Program-made: the position numbers and the translations under genes | The notes under the pieces: model-generated | Told to the model about the DNA's origin: nothing | The model's database searches: none | Seen by the model: the letters and a program-made list of their open reading frames with translations, nothing else | Shown: positions 26,643 to 34,957 of the stretch, piece by piece | How the letters are laid out: each line of letters starts with the position of its first letter | How positions within the stretch are numbered: the stretch's first letter is position 1 | NCBI GenBank assembly: GCA_951802115.1 | Contig: CATOPL010000019.1 | Coordinates: 1 to 64,000 of the forward strand | From: an uncultured Lachnospiraceae bacterium | GTDB taxonomy: Bacteria > Bacillota > Clostridia > Lachnospirales > Lachnospiraceae | Length of the DNA: 64,000 nt | Direction: 5' to 3'

Positions 26643-28595
26643 TCAGCAAATTTCTGCTCCGGCAGGCATGGACTTTTCCGGAGCCATCAGGGAAAGCATA
26701 CCCTTCTCGTCTTCAGCGCAAAGAAGCATGCCCTCGGATATGAGACCGCGGATTTTCCGTGGCTCAAGGTTTACAAGAACCATGACTTTTTTGCCGACCA
26801 TCTCCTCCGGAGTGTAGGCGCTGCGGATACCGGAGACGATCTGACGTACCTGACTTCCGACTTTGACCTGAGAGCAGAGAAGTTTGTCTGCTTTTGCTAC
26901 AGCTTCACAGGAGAGAATTTCACCTATCTGGAACTGCATCCGGCTGAAATCATCAAAGGAAATATTTTCTTTCGGCTCAATATCGATGACAGGTTCCTGA
27001 TCCTTTTGAGCGGCTTCTGAAGCGGCTTTTTGTTCCGCTACTTTTTCCAGAACTTCTTTGACATCCAGACGTGCAAAGAGAATCCCGGGATGATCGGTTA
27101 CTTTTGTGCCGGATGCATAAAGTCCGAATACATCCATCTGATCGAATGTACGGCTGTCGGCGTTCAGCTGTTCCAGGATGTTTCTGGAAGTGGAAGGCAT
27201 AAATGATTCCAGCAGGACGGCACCATAGCTGATACTTTCCACCAGATTGTAAAGTACAGCAGACAGACGATCTTTCTTTTCCGGATCCTTTGCCAGTGCC
27301 CAGGGCATAGTCTCATCAATATATTTGTTGCAGCGTTTAAACAGATTGAAAATCTCGGTGATGGCATCTGACACACGGAGCTGTTCCATCTTTTCTGTCA
27401 CTTTAGGCAGAGCAGCCAGCACGGTTTTTTTCAGGTCCTCATCCACCTCTTCTGCAACGCCTGTGTTGGAGACAATACCGCCGAAGTATTTGTTGGACAT
27501 GGAGATTGTGCGGTTCACCAGATTGCCCAGAGTATTGGCAAGTTCGGAATTCAGGCGTTCTACCATCAGTTCCCAGGTGATGACGCCGTCATTTTCAAAC
27601 GGCATTTCGTGGAGCACAAAATAACGCACTGCGTCTACGCCAAAGAAATCTACCAGTTCGTCTGCGTAAAGCACATTGCCTTTGGATTTGCTCATCTTTC
27701 CGTCTCCCTGCAGAAGCCAGGGATGTCCGAAAATCTGTTTTGGAAGTGGCAGATCCAAGGACATGAGGAAGATTGGCCAGTATATCGTATGGAAACGGAT
27801 AATATCCTTGCCGATCAGATGAAGGTCTGCCGGCCAGTTTGTTTTGAATCGTTCGCTGCTGTCACCGCCGCATTCGTAGCCGATGCCGGTAATATAGTTT
27901 GTCAGTGCGTCCAGCCATACATAGACGACATGTTTCGGGTCAAAATCAACAGGAATTCCCCATTTAAAAGAGGTTCGGGAAACGCACAGATCCTGCAGAC
28001 CCGGCAGCAGAAAGTTGTTCATCATCTCATTTTTGCGGGATACAGGCTGGATAAATTCCGGATGGCTGTTGATATGCTCGATCAGCTGGTCTGCATATTT
28101 GCTCATTTTAAAGAAATATGCTTCTTCTCTGGCGGGCTGTACCTCGCGCCCGCAGTCCGGACACTTACCGTCTACCAGCTGGGATTCAGTGAAAAAGGAT
28201 TCGCAGGGCGTACAGTACATTCCCTCATAATAACCTTTATAAATATCGCCTTTGTCGTACATATACTGAAAAATTTTCTGTACCTGGGCTTCATGATCTC
28301 TGTCCGTGGTACGGATGAATTTATCATAAGAAGTATCCATCAAATCCCAGATATTGCGGATCTGTCCGGCTACGCGGTCTACAAATTCCTGGGGGGTAAT
28401 CCCGGCTTCTTCCGCCTTCAGTTCAATCTTCTGTCCATGCTCATCGGTTCCGGTCTGGAAAAATACATCATATCCCTGAAATCTTTTGTAGCGGGCAATG
28501 CTGTCCGCCAGAACAATCTCGTAGGTATTGCCAATATGAGGTTTTCCGGATGTATAGGCGATGGCAGTGGTCATATAATACTTTTTCTTGTCCAT
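26643..28595 (-). CDS. metG: Methionyl-tRNA synthetase with C-terminal tRNA-binding domain
   Basis: Charges tRNA-Met. The class I catalytic core has PHIGNTYE (HIGH motif variant, ~residue 19) and KMSKSKGN (~300). A zinc-type insert carries CTPC...CPDC (~residues 127-148). After the anticodon-binding helical domain, a C-terminal EMAP/Trbp111-like domain (from ~residue 545) gives dimerisation and tRNA binding. At 650 residues it matches the Bacillus-type enzyme. A sigma-A promoter lies 50 bases upstream with no room for a T-box leader. Confidence 0.97.
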   Translation of the reverse strand: MDKKKYYMTTAIAYTSGKPHIGNTYEIVLADSIARYKRFQGYDVFFQTGTDEHGQKIELKAEEAGITPQEFVDRVAGQIRNIWDLMDTSYDKFIRTTDRDHEAQVQKIFQYMYDKGDIYKGYYEGMYCTPCESFFTESQLVDGKCPDCGREVQPAREEAYFFKMSKYADQLIEHINSHPEFIQPVSRKNEMMNNFLLPGLQDLCVSRTSFKWGIPVDFDPKHVVYVWLDALTNYITGIGYECGGDSSERFKTNWPADLHLIGKDIIRFHTIYWPIFLMSLDLPLPKQIFGHPWLLQGDGKMSKSKGNVLYADELVDFFGVDAVRYFVLHEMPFENDGVITWELMVERLNSELANTLGNLVNRTISMSNKYFGGIVSNTGVAEEVDEDLKKTVLAALPKVTEKMEQLRVSDAITEIFNLFKRCNKYIDETMPWALAKDPEKKDRLSAVLYNLVESISYGAVLLESFMPSTSRNILEQLNADSRTFDQMDVFGLYASGTKVTDHPGILFARLDVKEVLEKVAEQKAASEAAQKDQEPVIDIEPKENISFDDFSRMQFQIGEILSCEAVAKADKLLCSQVKVGSQVRQIVSGIRSAYTPEEMVGKKVMVLVNLEPRKIRGLISEGMLLCAEDEKGMLSLMAPEKSMPAGAEIC

Positions 28596-28645
28596 CTGTT
28601 TACCTCTTTTTCTTTGTTTTCTTTATGGAAATGTTCACTTTTATC

Positions 28646-28674
28646 AGATTAGCACATGCGGGAAAAGAAGTCAA
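28646..28674 (-). promoter_or_regulatory. Promoter of metG
   Basis: On the minus strand TTGACT (28674-28669), a 17-bp spacer and TAATCT (28651-28646). The resulting leader is about 45 bases. Confidence 0.7.
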
Positions 28675-28852
28675 TTTTTTAATTGACCGGCAGGGACGGT
28701 TAAGATTTTTCGGCGGCAGATAAATGAAATCGGTGTAATTACAGACAATGCACAGACAGGATGGTGTGGATAATAATAAAAATATATGCCTGAGGGCTTT
28801 ACCATGCGGGATTTTTGTAGTTTAATGTAAGGAGAAAGAAAAGGGGGAAGAA

Positions 28853-29620
28853 ATGACAGATAAAATTGTGGAAATCTGCTGCGGCAGCTATTATGATGCC
28901 GGACAGGCGGCGCTTGGCGGCGCAGAGCGGATTGAACTGAACAGTGCTTTGATGCTGGGCGGCCTGACGCCTACTGAGACTACTCTTAGCATGGTAAAAG
29001 AAAAGTTTCCCGATATGAAAATTGTTGCTATGGTAAGACCCCGGGGGGCGGGATTCTGTTATTCGGAGGATGAATTTCAGGTGATGGTCAGGGAGTGCGA
29101 AAGTCTGCTGCAGTGCGGGGCCGACGGAATCGCTTTCGGATGTCTTTTGCCGGATGCCTCGCTGGATGAAAAGAGGACTCGAATACTGGCAGAAATCATT
29201 CAGGAAAAAGGGAAAGAAGCAGTATTCCATCGGGCGTATGACTGTTCCAAAGATCCGTTTGGAACCATGGAAAGTCTGATTGGCATGGGTGTGGATCGGG
29301 TGCTGACCAGCGGTCTGAAGCCCAAAGCATTTGAAGGCAGGGAAATGCTCAAAAGGCTGCAGAAAGATTATGGGAACGATATCCAGATTCTGGCTGGCAG
29401 CGGAGTCAGCGCAGACAATGCCACAGAACTGATAAAATATACCGGGATTTGTCAGGTCCACAGTTCCTGCAAGACATGGGAGCGGGATCTGACCACTGTC
29501 CGGAACGGAATTTCCTACAGCATGGCAGATGCCGAGAAGGCCTGCTGTTATGATGCGGTTTCGGCCCAGCTGGTGAGGGAGCTGGTCAACAGGGTAAGAG
29601 CTGACGGTCAGTCGATCTGA
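28853..29620 (+). CDS. cutC: CutC-family protein (TIM-barrel, copper homeostasis family)
   Basis: 255-residue TIM-barrel protein of the CutC family, named for copper tolerance in E. coli though its biochemical role is unsettled. Conserved blocks are VEICCGSYYDAGQAALGGAERIELN in the first strand region, MVRPRGAGFCYS, FHRAYD and VLTSG. The start follows AAGGGGGAAG. A YitT-like membrane gene comes next after about 100 bases. Whether copper is involved cannot be seen. Confidence 0.88.
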   Translation: MTDKIVEICCGSYYDAGQAALGGAERIELNSALMLGGLTPTETTLSMVKEKFPDMKIVAMVRPRGAGFCYSEDEFQVMVRECESLLQCGADGIAFGCLLPDASLDEKRTRILAEIIQEKGKEAVFHRAYDCSKDPFGTMESLIGMGVDRVLTSGLKPKAFEGREMLKRLQKDYGNDIQILAGSGVSADNATELIKYTGICQVHSSCKTWERDLTTVRNGISYSMADAEKACCYDAVSAQLVRELVNRVRADGQSI

Positions 29621-29718
29621 TACAGAACGTGAACGTGTCTGAATCTTCCTTCCATTTATCTGTATTGCAGGATTCCCGGCTCCGACAGAATCAAACTTCC
29701 GGAAAGAAGGAAAACAGT

Positions 29719-30591
29719 ATGTTAATAAAATTGAAACAGAATAAGATCTTTCGCAGGATCATCACGGTCGCTGCAGTTACGATGTCTGCACTTATGCAGG
29801 CGTTTGTGCTTCAGGTATTTATACGCCCTTCCGGGCTTTTGTCCGGCGGCTTTACGGGAATTGCTATTTTGATTGATAATATTGCATCTTTGTACGGGAG
29901 AAGCTTTTCCGTATCACTGGGAATGCTGGTTTTAAATATTCCGGTAGCGCTTTTGTGCAGCCGCAGTATCAGCAAGCGGTTCACATTTTATTCACTGATG
30001 CAGGTATTTTTAGCCAGTTTCTTTTTGAAGGTCTGCAGATTTCAGCCATTGTTCGATGATACAATGCTGAATGTGATCTTCGGCGGATTTCTTTACGGCA
30101 TTTCTATCGCGATTGCATTGAAAGGGAACGCCTCTACCGGAGGAACCGATTTTATTGCGTTGTATGTCTCCAACAAGACCGGACGTTCCATCTGGGAACA
30201 GGTATTTGCAGGTAATGTAGTGCTTTTGTGCGTGTTTGGATTTTTATTCGGATGGGTTTATGCAGGCTATTCTATTCTGTTTCAGTTTATTTCTACCAGG
30301 ACCATATCGTCCTTCCACCACCGCTATGAGCGGGTGACTCTGCAGATTACTACCATGCAGGCAGAAGCTGTGATGAAAGCATATGTACAGAAATATCGAC
30401 ATGGAATCTCCTGCGTGGAGGCAGTGGGCGGATACAGCCATAAAAAAATGTATTTGCTCCATACGGTGGTCTCTTCTTATGAAGCGGCAGAGATCATTGA
30501 TCTTATGCGGAGCAAGGATCCACATATTATCATCAATGTACTGAAAACTCAGAATTTTTACGGCAGTTTTTATCAGGCGCCGATCGGCTGA
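29719..30591 (+). CDS. YitT-family membrane protein (DUF161 + DUF2179)
   Basis: 290 residues with about five to six membrane spans (from ~residue 15 to 180) and a soluble C-terminal DUF2179 domain (~200-290, with RHGISCVEAVGGYSHK). The YitT family hallmark SGGFTGIAI and the GNASTGGTDF loop are present. Function is unknown in most members. The ATG at 29719 follows AGAAGGAAA; an in-frame ATG at 29629 has no ribosome site. It converges on the NERD gene across a large hairpin. Confidence 0.88.
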   Translation: MLIKLKQNKIFRRIITVAAVTMSALMQAFVLQVFIRPSGLLSGGFTGIAILIDNIASLYGRSFSVSLGMLVLNIPVALLCSRSISKRFTFYSLMQVFLASFFLKVCRFQPLFDDTMLNVIFGGFLYGISIAIALKGNASTGGTDFIALYVSNKTGRSIWEQVFAGNVVLLCVFGFLFGWVYAGYSILFQFISTRTISSFHHRYERVTLQITTMQAEAVMKAYVQKYRHGISCVEAVGGYSHKKMYLLHTVVSSYEAAEIIDLMRSKDPHIIINVLKTQNFYGSFYQAPIG

Positions 30592-30610
30592 CAGAGCTCG
30601 GCATACAGAG

Positions 30611-30700
30611 GGCCGGCGCCAAATGCGATTTTGCCTGTCTGCGTTGATCCATGAGAGTGCTCAGTAGACAGATGGAGGTCGCGTTTGGCGCCGGTCTTCT
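30611..30700. terminator. Large GC-rich hairpin between convergent genes
   Basis: GGCCGGCGCCAAATGCGA (30611-30628) pairs with TCGCGTTTGGCGCCGGTC (30679-30696), 18 bp with two G-U pairs. An inner stem TGTCT/AGACA (30636-30640 and 30666-30670) sits within the 50-base loop. Only a weak T-rich tail follows. Its place between tail-to-tail genes suggests a bidirectional terminator. Confidence 0.6.
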
Positions 30701-30728
30701 GTATTCGTTCTGTTTGGGCTGATATGCT

Positions 30729-31721
30729 TCAGATTACATCTCTGGTAAAAAGTCCTCCAAGTTTGGAGAGAAATCCTTTTTCTTTCTGCTGTATTTTTTT
30801 ATCCAGTACCCGTATATCATATTCTGTAATGCGCAGACGGCGCGTAGAGTCTTCCATCTGTTGTTTCAGGCCGGCCAGACAGTATTCGCTCAGTTCTTCC
30901 AGATAATCTCTGTCCACACAGAGAGGATAGAGACGATTCTGCTGTTTCCTTTTTTTCAGCCGCGAGCAGATATCTTCCATTTCAGCTCTGCTCAAATGCG
31001 CCTTATATTTTTCTTTTTTGAAAATTTCATATTCCAGCCGGTTGATATAACAGACCGGAACTTCCCTGAAGTGGTCTTTTACATTAGAACGGTCATTGGC
31101 CCAGAGAATGATAGGATATACTTTCAGCTTTTTCTTTAGCTGCGGCTGTTTTTTGTAAATTTCCTCCAGATACCGGCTTAAAGAGTTTGTGTGGCGTCGG
31201 ATTTGCTCAATCAGGTTTTCGGAATGAGTTCCGCTTTTTAAAATTCCTTTTTCTGATATGATACCGTTGTGTCGCTTGTTTTTGACTTCGACGGAAAAAA
31301 TGCCGGTGGGAGCGATAATGACCAGATCATGCTCAATGTCAAGATTATTGTATTTCAGTCTCAGGTTCTGCAAAGAGATGACCCGGTTTCCAAGCAGAGC
31401 CATGGCCTCCGCAGCGCGGTCTTCGCCTTTTTGCCCGAACTCCAGCCCCCGGCTGGCATCCTGAACCGCCCGGGTCTGTTTCTGAAATGCTTCCGGAAGA
31501 CATTCCATATCCAGTTCATATTTTTTGATCACATGCATAAGGCCGGTGTACTGCTTTCGTGCCTGTGTGTTATCATACCGGTTTTCCTCCAGCAGATGGA
31601 GGGCGCGGATGTAATCTTTTCTTTTTTTAATCTCCTTATTGATACAGGTAAGGAATTCTTTTTCCTTTTCTGCTTCCCGTGCCAGAAGGATTCTTTCCTC
31701 GCATAATTTGTTGATGTCCAT
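30729..31721 (-). CDS. NERD domain-containing protein (nuclease-related)
   Basis: About 330 residues: an N-terminal coiled coil (residues ~5-95), a central NERD domain (~95-215) with GQKGEDRAAEA, DIEHDLVIIAPTGIFSVEVKN (the predicted nuclease D and ExK residues) and SLSRYL, then a helical C-terminus with another coiled coil (~290-320). NERD domains are predicted restriction-endonuclease-fold nucleases; a biological role is not known. The ATG at 31721 follows AGAAGGAA; longer in-frame starts up to 31832 lack a ribosome site. Divergent from ktrB. Confidence 0.82.
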   Translation of the reverse strand: MDINKLCEERILLAREAEKEKEFLTCINKEIKKRKDYIRALHLLEENRYDNTQARKQYTGLMHVIKKYELDMECLPEAFQKQTRAVQDASRGLEFGQKGEDRAAEAMALLGNRVISLQNLRLKYNNLDIEHDLVIIAPTGIFSVEVKNKRHNGIISEKGILKSGTHSENLIEQIRRHTNSLSRYLEEIYKKQPQLKKKLKVYPIILWANDRSNVKDHFREVPVCYINRLEYEIFKKEKYKAHLSRAEMEDICSRLKKRKQQNRLYPLCVDRDYLEELSEYCLAGLKQQMEDSTRRLRITEYDIRVLDKKIQQKEKGFLSKLGGLFTRDVI

Positions 31722-32020
31722 ATAGTTCCTTCTCATTTTCATGCTGTGAGGGCCGTTACACCATGTAAGGCCATACCCCTTGTTCAACGAGTGTAAAGGG
31801 GATTTGTGCAAAAAACTGCTGTTATTTATCATAACATTATTTTTCCCAAATAGGTAGACAGAATTTACAAGTTTTGTGAAAATTGCTTTTTGGAAAAATA
31901 TGTTTTGGGCAGCGCGTTTTTCATGCAGGAGTCATATCGGGCGGGTAGACAAATGAAAGCGGGAATATTATAATAAAAAACAGCCGGATTTGACGGCGCT
32001 TGCGAAAGCGGGGATTCTTT
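31722..32020. other. 299-bp divergent region NERD / ktrB
   Basis: Contains the ktrB promoter at 31946-31974 and, on the minus strand, an extended -10-like TGTTATGAT around 31830 for the NERD gene. No gene or riboswitch consensus (such as the c-di-AMP ydaO type) was recognised. Confidence 0.4.
31946..31974 (+). promoter_or_regulatory. Promoter of ktrBA
   Basis: TAGACA (31946-31951), a 17-bp spacer and a consensus TATAAT (31969-31974), 46 bases before the ktrB ATG. Confidence 0.75.
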
Positions 32021-33364
32021 ATGTTTATAAAAATACGAAATAGTCTGACACGGACTCAGTGGATCGCGGTAGGTTTTCTTATTATCATCCTGTGCGGGAC
32101 TGTTCTTTTAATGCTGCCCATATCCAGCAGAACATCGGAGGGAACCGATTTTTTATCTGCTCTTTTTACTGCAGCCAGCGCCACGTGTGTGACCGGGCTT
32201 GTGGTGGTAGACACCTGGCAGCACTGGAGCCTGTTTGGCCAGATTGTTATCTTACTCATGATTCAGACAGGAGGTCTTGGGTTTGTGACCATTGGAGTTA
32301 CGATTTTTCTGATGATGGGTAAAAAGATCGGCCTTGCGGACAGGGGACTTTTAAGGGACAGTGTCAATATTCTGGAAATAGGCGGGATTGTACGCCTGGC
32401 AAAACTGATCATAAAAGGGACCTTTTTGACAGAAGGTCTGGGAGCGGTTCTGCTGTCTTTTCGTTTCGTGCCGGAATTTGGATTTCTGGAAGGAGTTTAT
32501 TATGGGATCTTTCATTCGGTGTCCGCTTTTTGCAATGCAGGTTTTGACTTGATGGGACGTTTTGGGGAATATGGTTCGCTGGTTCGTTATGAAGACGACT
32601 GGCTGATCAATCTGACGATAGTAACATTGATTCTGACGGGCGGACTTGGTTTTTCTGTATGGAGGGATCTGCATAAAAACGGGTGGCACATGCGAAAATA
32701 TACGTTGCATACCAAAATGGTTTTGACGGCTCTGCTGGTGCTGGTGGGCGTACCGACGTTTTTATTCTGGCTGTTGGAACGAAACGGAGTGCTGGCAGGC
32801 ATGGGTGGTTCGGGACAGTTTCTGGGTGCGCTTTTTGCAGCGGTGACTCCAAGGACCGCGGGATTCAATACGACGGATGTGGCAGCCATGGGAGATGCGG
32901 GAAAACTGCTCACTCTGGTACTGATGCTGATTGGAGGTAATCCTGGTTCTACAGCCGGCGGAGTGAAGACAACTACGATCATGGTACTTTTGTTTTATGT
33001 GGTGTCTATGATTCAGCACCGGGATGGAGTCAATGTCTATGGGCGCAGGCTGGAAAACGGCATGATTGAAAAGGCGGCGATTGTATTTACGCTTACACTG
33101 ACGATGGCGGTGACAGCTTCTTTTCTCATCTGTGCCATAGACGGACTACCTTTGACAGATGTGCTTCTGGAAACATTTTCCGCAGTGGACACCGTGGGAA
33201 TGAGTACAGGCATTACCAGACAGACGGGGACTTGCTCGAGGATTATTCTGATTCTGCTCATGTACTGTGGAAGAATCGGAAGTCTCTCTTTTGCCCTTGC
33301 ATTTACAGATAAAAAACAAAAATCCGGACTTCGCCAGCCAATGGAACGCATAAATATCGGCTAG
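32021..33364 (+). CDS. ktrB: Ktr/Trk-type potassium channel subunit KtrB
   Basis: 447-residue membrane subunit of potassium uptake. The four pore-loop selectivity filters are visible with their key glycines: TCVTGL (~residue 52), FCNAGFDL (~170), TPRTAGFNT (~278) and DTVGMSTG (~393), within the 4 x (M1-P-M2) fold. The ATG at 32021 follows AGCGGGGAT; a TTG at 32000 would add seven residues. The ktrA gene follows after 50 bases, giving the complete KtrAB pair on one transcript. Confidence 0.94.
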   Translation: MFIKIRNSLTRTQWIAVGFLIIILCGTVLLMLPISSRTSEGTDFLSALFTAASATCVTGLVVVDTWQHWSLFGQIVILLMIQTGGLGFVTIGVTIFLMMGKKIGLADRGLLRDSVNILEIGGIVRLAKLIIKGTFLTEGLGAVLLSFRFVPEFGFLEGVYYGIFHSVSAFCNAGFDLMGRFGEYGSLVRYEDDWLINLTIVTLILTGGLGFSVWRDLHKNGWHMRKYTLHTKMVLTALLVLVGVPTFLFWLLERNGVLAGMGGSGQFLGALFAAVTPRTAGFNTTDVAAMGDAGKLLTLVLMLIGGNPGSTAGGVKTTTIMVLLFYVVSMIQHRDGVNVYGRRLENGMIEKAAIVFTLTLTMAVTASFLICAIDGLPLTDVLLETFSAVDTVGMSTGITRQTGTCSRIILILLMYCGRIGSLSFALAFTDKKQKSGLRQPMERINIG

Positions 33365-33414
33365 ATATAATATATTCTGAGCGGTAGCTTAAGAATGTTC
33401 ATCAGGAGGATATC

Positions 33415-34062
33415 ATGAAATCATTTTTAATTATCGGAATGGGAAGATTTGGACAGTATCTTTGCAGGGAATTATCCAAACTGGGGAATGAGATACTGGC
33501 AGTGGATGTGGTGGAGGAGCGGCTGGCGCCCTGTCTTCCGTTGGTGACCAGTGCGCAGATCGGAGACTGTACCAAGCCCGAAGTACTGCAGGAGCTGGGA
33601 GTTGGAAATTTTGACAGATGTATTGTATGTATCGGTACAAATTTCCAGAACAGTCTGGAGATCACCAGCCTTTTAAAGGAGACAGGCGCAAAGTGGGTCA
33701 TCAGCCGTGCCAGTACGGACGTACAGGCAAAATTTCTTCTGCGGAACGGGGCGGATGAAGTCGTCTATCCAGAGCGCGATATTGCAGAAAAAGTTGCAAA
33801 AAAATCAAGTGCGAATCATGTTTTTGATTTTGTGGATCTGGGAGACTATGGGATATATGAAGTTCTCCCCTTAAAAGAGTGGGTAGGAAAAAGTATCAAA
33901 GAGCTGAACGTCCGGGTCAATTACAATATCAGCATTCTTGGGATCCGGGAAAAGGACGGTTCGGTGTTTATGCCAGGTGCGGATTACCGTTTTGGGAACA
34001 GCGACCATATGATGATTATGGGCAGTGACGCGGATCTGGCCCGCTTTATCCGAAAATTGTAG
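33415..34062 (+). CDS. ktrA: Ktr potassium uptake regulatory subunit KtrA (RCK)
   Basis: 215-residue cytosolic gating ring protein. The RCK-N Rossmann domain has GMGRFGQYL (nucleotide-binding GxGxxG, residue ~8) and the acidic AVDVVEE that binds the ribose; an RCK-C domain (~135-215) follows. In B. subtilis KtrA binds ATP/ADP and c-di-AMP. The ATG is preceded by AGGAGGATATC. It acts with the adjacent ktrB product. Confidence 0.95.
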   Translation: MKSFLIIGMGRFGQYLCRELSKLGNEILAVDVVEERLAPCLPLVTSAQIGDCTKPEVLQELGVGNFDRCIVCIGTNFQNSLEITSLLKETGAKWVISRASTDVQAKFLLRNGADEVVYPERDIAEKVAKKSSANHVFDFVDLGDYGIYEVLPLKEWVGKSIKELNVRVNYNISILGIREKDGSVFMPGADYRFGNSDHMMIMGSDADLARFIRKL

Positions 34063-34148
34063 AACATATATGCTTAAAACTTTCCGGCATCAGGAATGAC
34101 AGAGGTCAGAGGCAGTCGCAGCCTTCTATCTGTCCGGTCATATGAAAA

Positions 34149-34367
34149 TCATGTGGTCAGATCAAGCAATTCCGCCTGCTTCAGCAGGAACTGATAACGC
34201 ATCTGTACCGCCTTCAGTTCATAGATCGAACAGTCGATCAGATCCGGATCAATTACATTTTCAAAGTTGGAATATGCGCAGTCCATGGCACGCTTTGCTT
34301 TCTGCAGATCTTCGAGAAGCTGTTGCTTTCGGGGATCGATACTTATATTGGATTCTGTGCGTTTCAT
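34149..34367 (-). CDS. YaaL-like DUF2508 protein
   Basis: 72-residue helical protein of the DUF2508/YaaL family: KQQLLEDLQKAKRAMDCAYSNFENVIDPDLIDCSIYELKA core in two helices, ending YQFLLKQAELL. Function unknown; in Bacillus the gene sits between recR and bofA. The ATG at 34367 has GGAAGGT upstream; 18 more in-frame codons upstream lack a ribosome site. Here it is on the minus strand, divergent from bofA. Confidence 0.8.
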   Translation of the reverse strand: MKRTESNISIDPRKQQLLEDLQKAKRAMDCAYSNFENVIDPDLIDCSIYELKAVQMRYQFLLKQAELLDLTT

Positions 34368-34443
34368 CTGTACCTTCCTTCCTGTTATGGAGAAACTGGT
34401 TAGTATCAGTATAGTCGCCAACTGGAAAATTTATACGGAAACG

Positions 34444-34472
34444 GGAATATTTTTCAGGAGTTTTCATATAGT
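34444..34472 (+). promoter_or_regulatory. Sigma-E-like promoter of bofA
   Basis: GGAATATT (34444-34451), a 13-bp spacer and CATATAGT (34465-34472). Matches the sigma-E pattern fairly well; bofA is sigma-E dependent in B. subtilis. Confidence 0.6.
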
Positions 34473-34495
34473 GAATCAGAGAGGAGGATGCTGAA

Positions 34496-34768
34496 ATGCA
34501 GAAAGAGATGGGGGTCCTGATGATTGCGGGAGCATGTTTTCTGGTGCTTTTTCTGGTGCTGGTAAAACGAAAGGCAGAATTTTTTCTGAATTTTTGCCTG
34601 CGTGCAGTAATGGGCGCAATCGCTATCTATGGAGTTAATCTTCTGCTGGCAGTATGGGAAATTCCCTGCGCTGTAGGTATTAATATCTGCAGTCTTTTGG
34701 CATCCGGAAGTCTTGGGTTCAGCGGGGTTTCCCTGCTTTATGCGATTGCTGCATTTCAGCTTTTGTAA
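34496..34768 (+). CDS. bofA: Pro-sigma-K processing inhibitor BofA
   Basis: 90-residue membrane protein. In B. subtilis BofA with SpoIVFA holds the SpoIVFB protease inactive in the outer forespore membrane until the forespore signal. Three hydrophobic segments are seen; the C-terminal GFSGVSLLYAIAAFQLL matches the conserved BofA end. The ATG follows GAGGAGGATG. It is the only gene before the Tad promoter. Confidence 0.88.
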   Translation: MQKEMGVLMIAGACFLVLFLVLVKRKAEFFLNFCLRAVMGAIAIYGVNLLLAVWEIPCAVGINICSLLASGSLGFSGVSLLYAIAAFQLL

Positions 34769-34805
34769 GTATTCGCCAAAAATTGTGAATAAACTGTAAA
34801 CTGGC

Positions 34806-34834
34806 TTTACAGCAGAAAAAGGATTCTTTATAAT
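34806..34834 (+). promoter_or_regulatory. Promoter of the Tad/Flp locus
   Basis: TTTACA (34806-34811), a 17-bp spacer and TATAAT (34829-34834). It is the only good promoter found before the ten-gene locus; the leader is about 115 bases. Confidence 0.8.
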
Positions 34835-34843
34835 TAAAAACGT

Positions 34844-34857
34844 GATAAACGTTTATC
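34844..34857. promoter_or_regulatory. Perfect 14-bp palindrome (operator candidate)
   Basis: GATAAACGTTTATC lies 9 bases after the -10 box, at the expected transcription start, the usual place for a repressor site. The factor is unknown. Confidence 0.6.
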
Positions 34858-34957
34858 TACAAGGTGGCATTCGCCATAGACTCAAATGATTTCCGAGTCA
34901 AATTCCATTAAAAATTGCAGCATGAAGATACCGGGGCTTGTGTTGCAGGAGGTAATA

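Noticed and set aside
27609..28652. 347-codon plus-strand frame opposite metG
   Set aside because: Antisense of a certain aminoacyl-tRNA synthetase gene; it also covers the metG promoter.
28596..28852. T-box or SAM leader for metG
   Set aside because: The promoter lies about 50 bases from the start codon, leaving no space for such a leader, and no T-box sequence was seen.
29621..29718. Second copy of the MITE-like element (AACGTGTCTGAATCTTCC near 29629)
   Set aside because: Resembles one arm only; no inverted partner was found before the next gene, so it may be chance.
31981..32020. c-di-AMP riboswitch before ktrB
   Set aside because: The leader is about 40 bases, far too short for the ydaO class, and no conserved segments are present.
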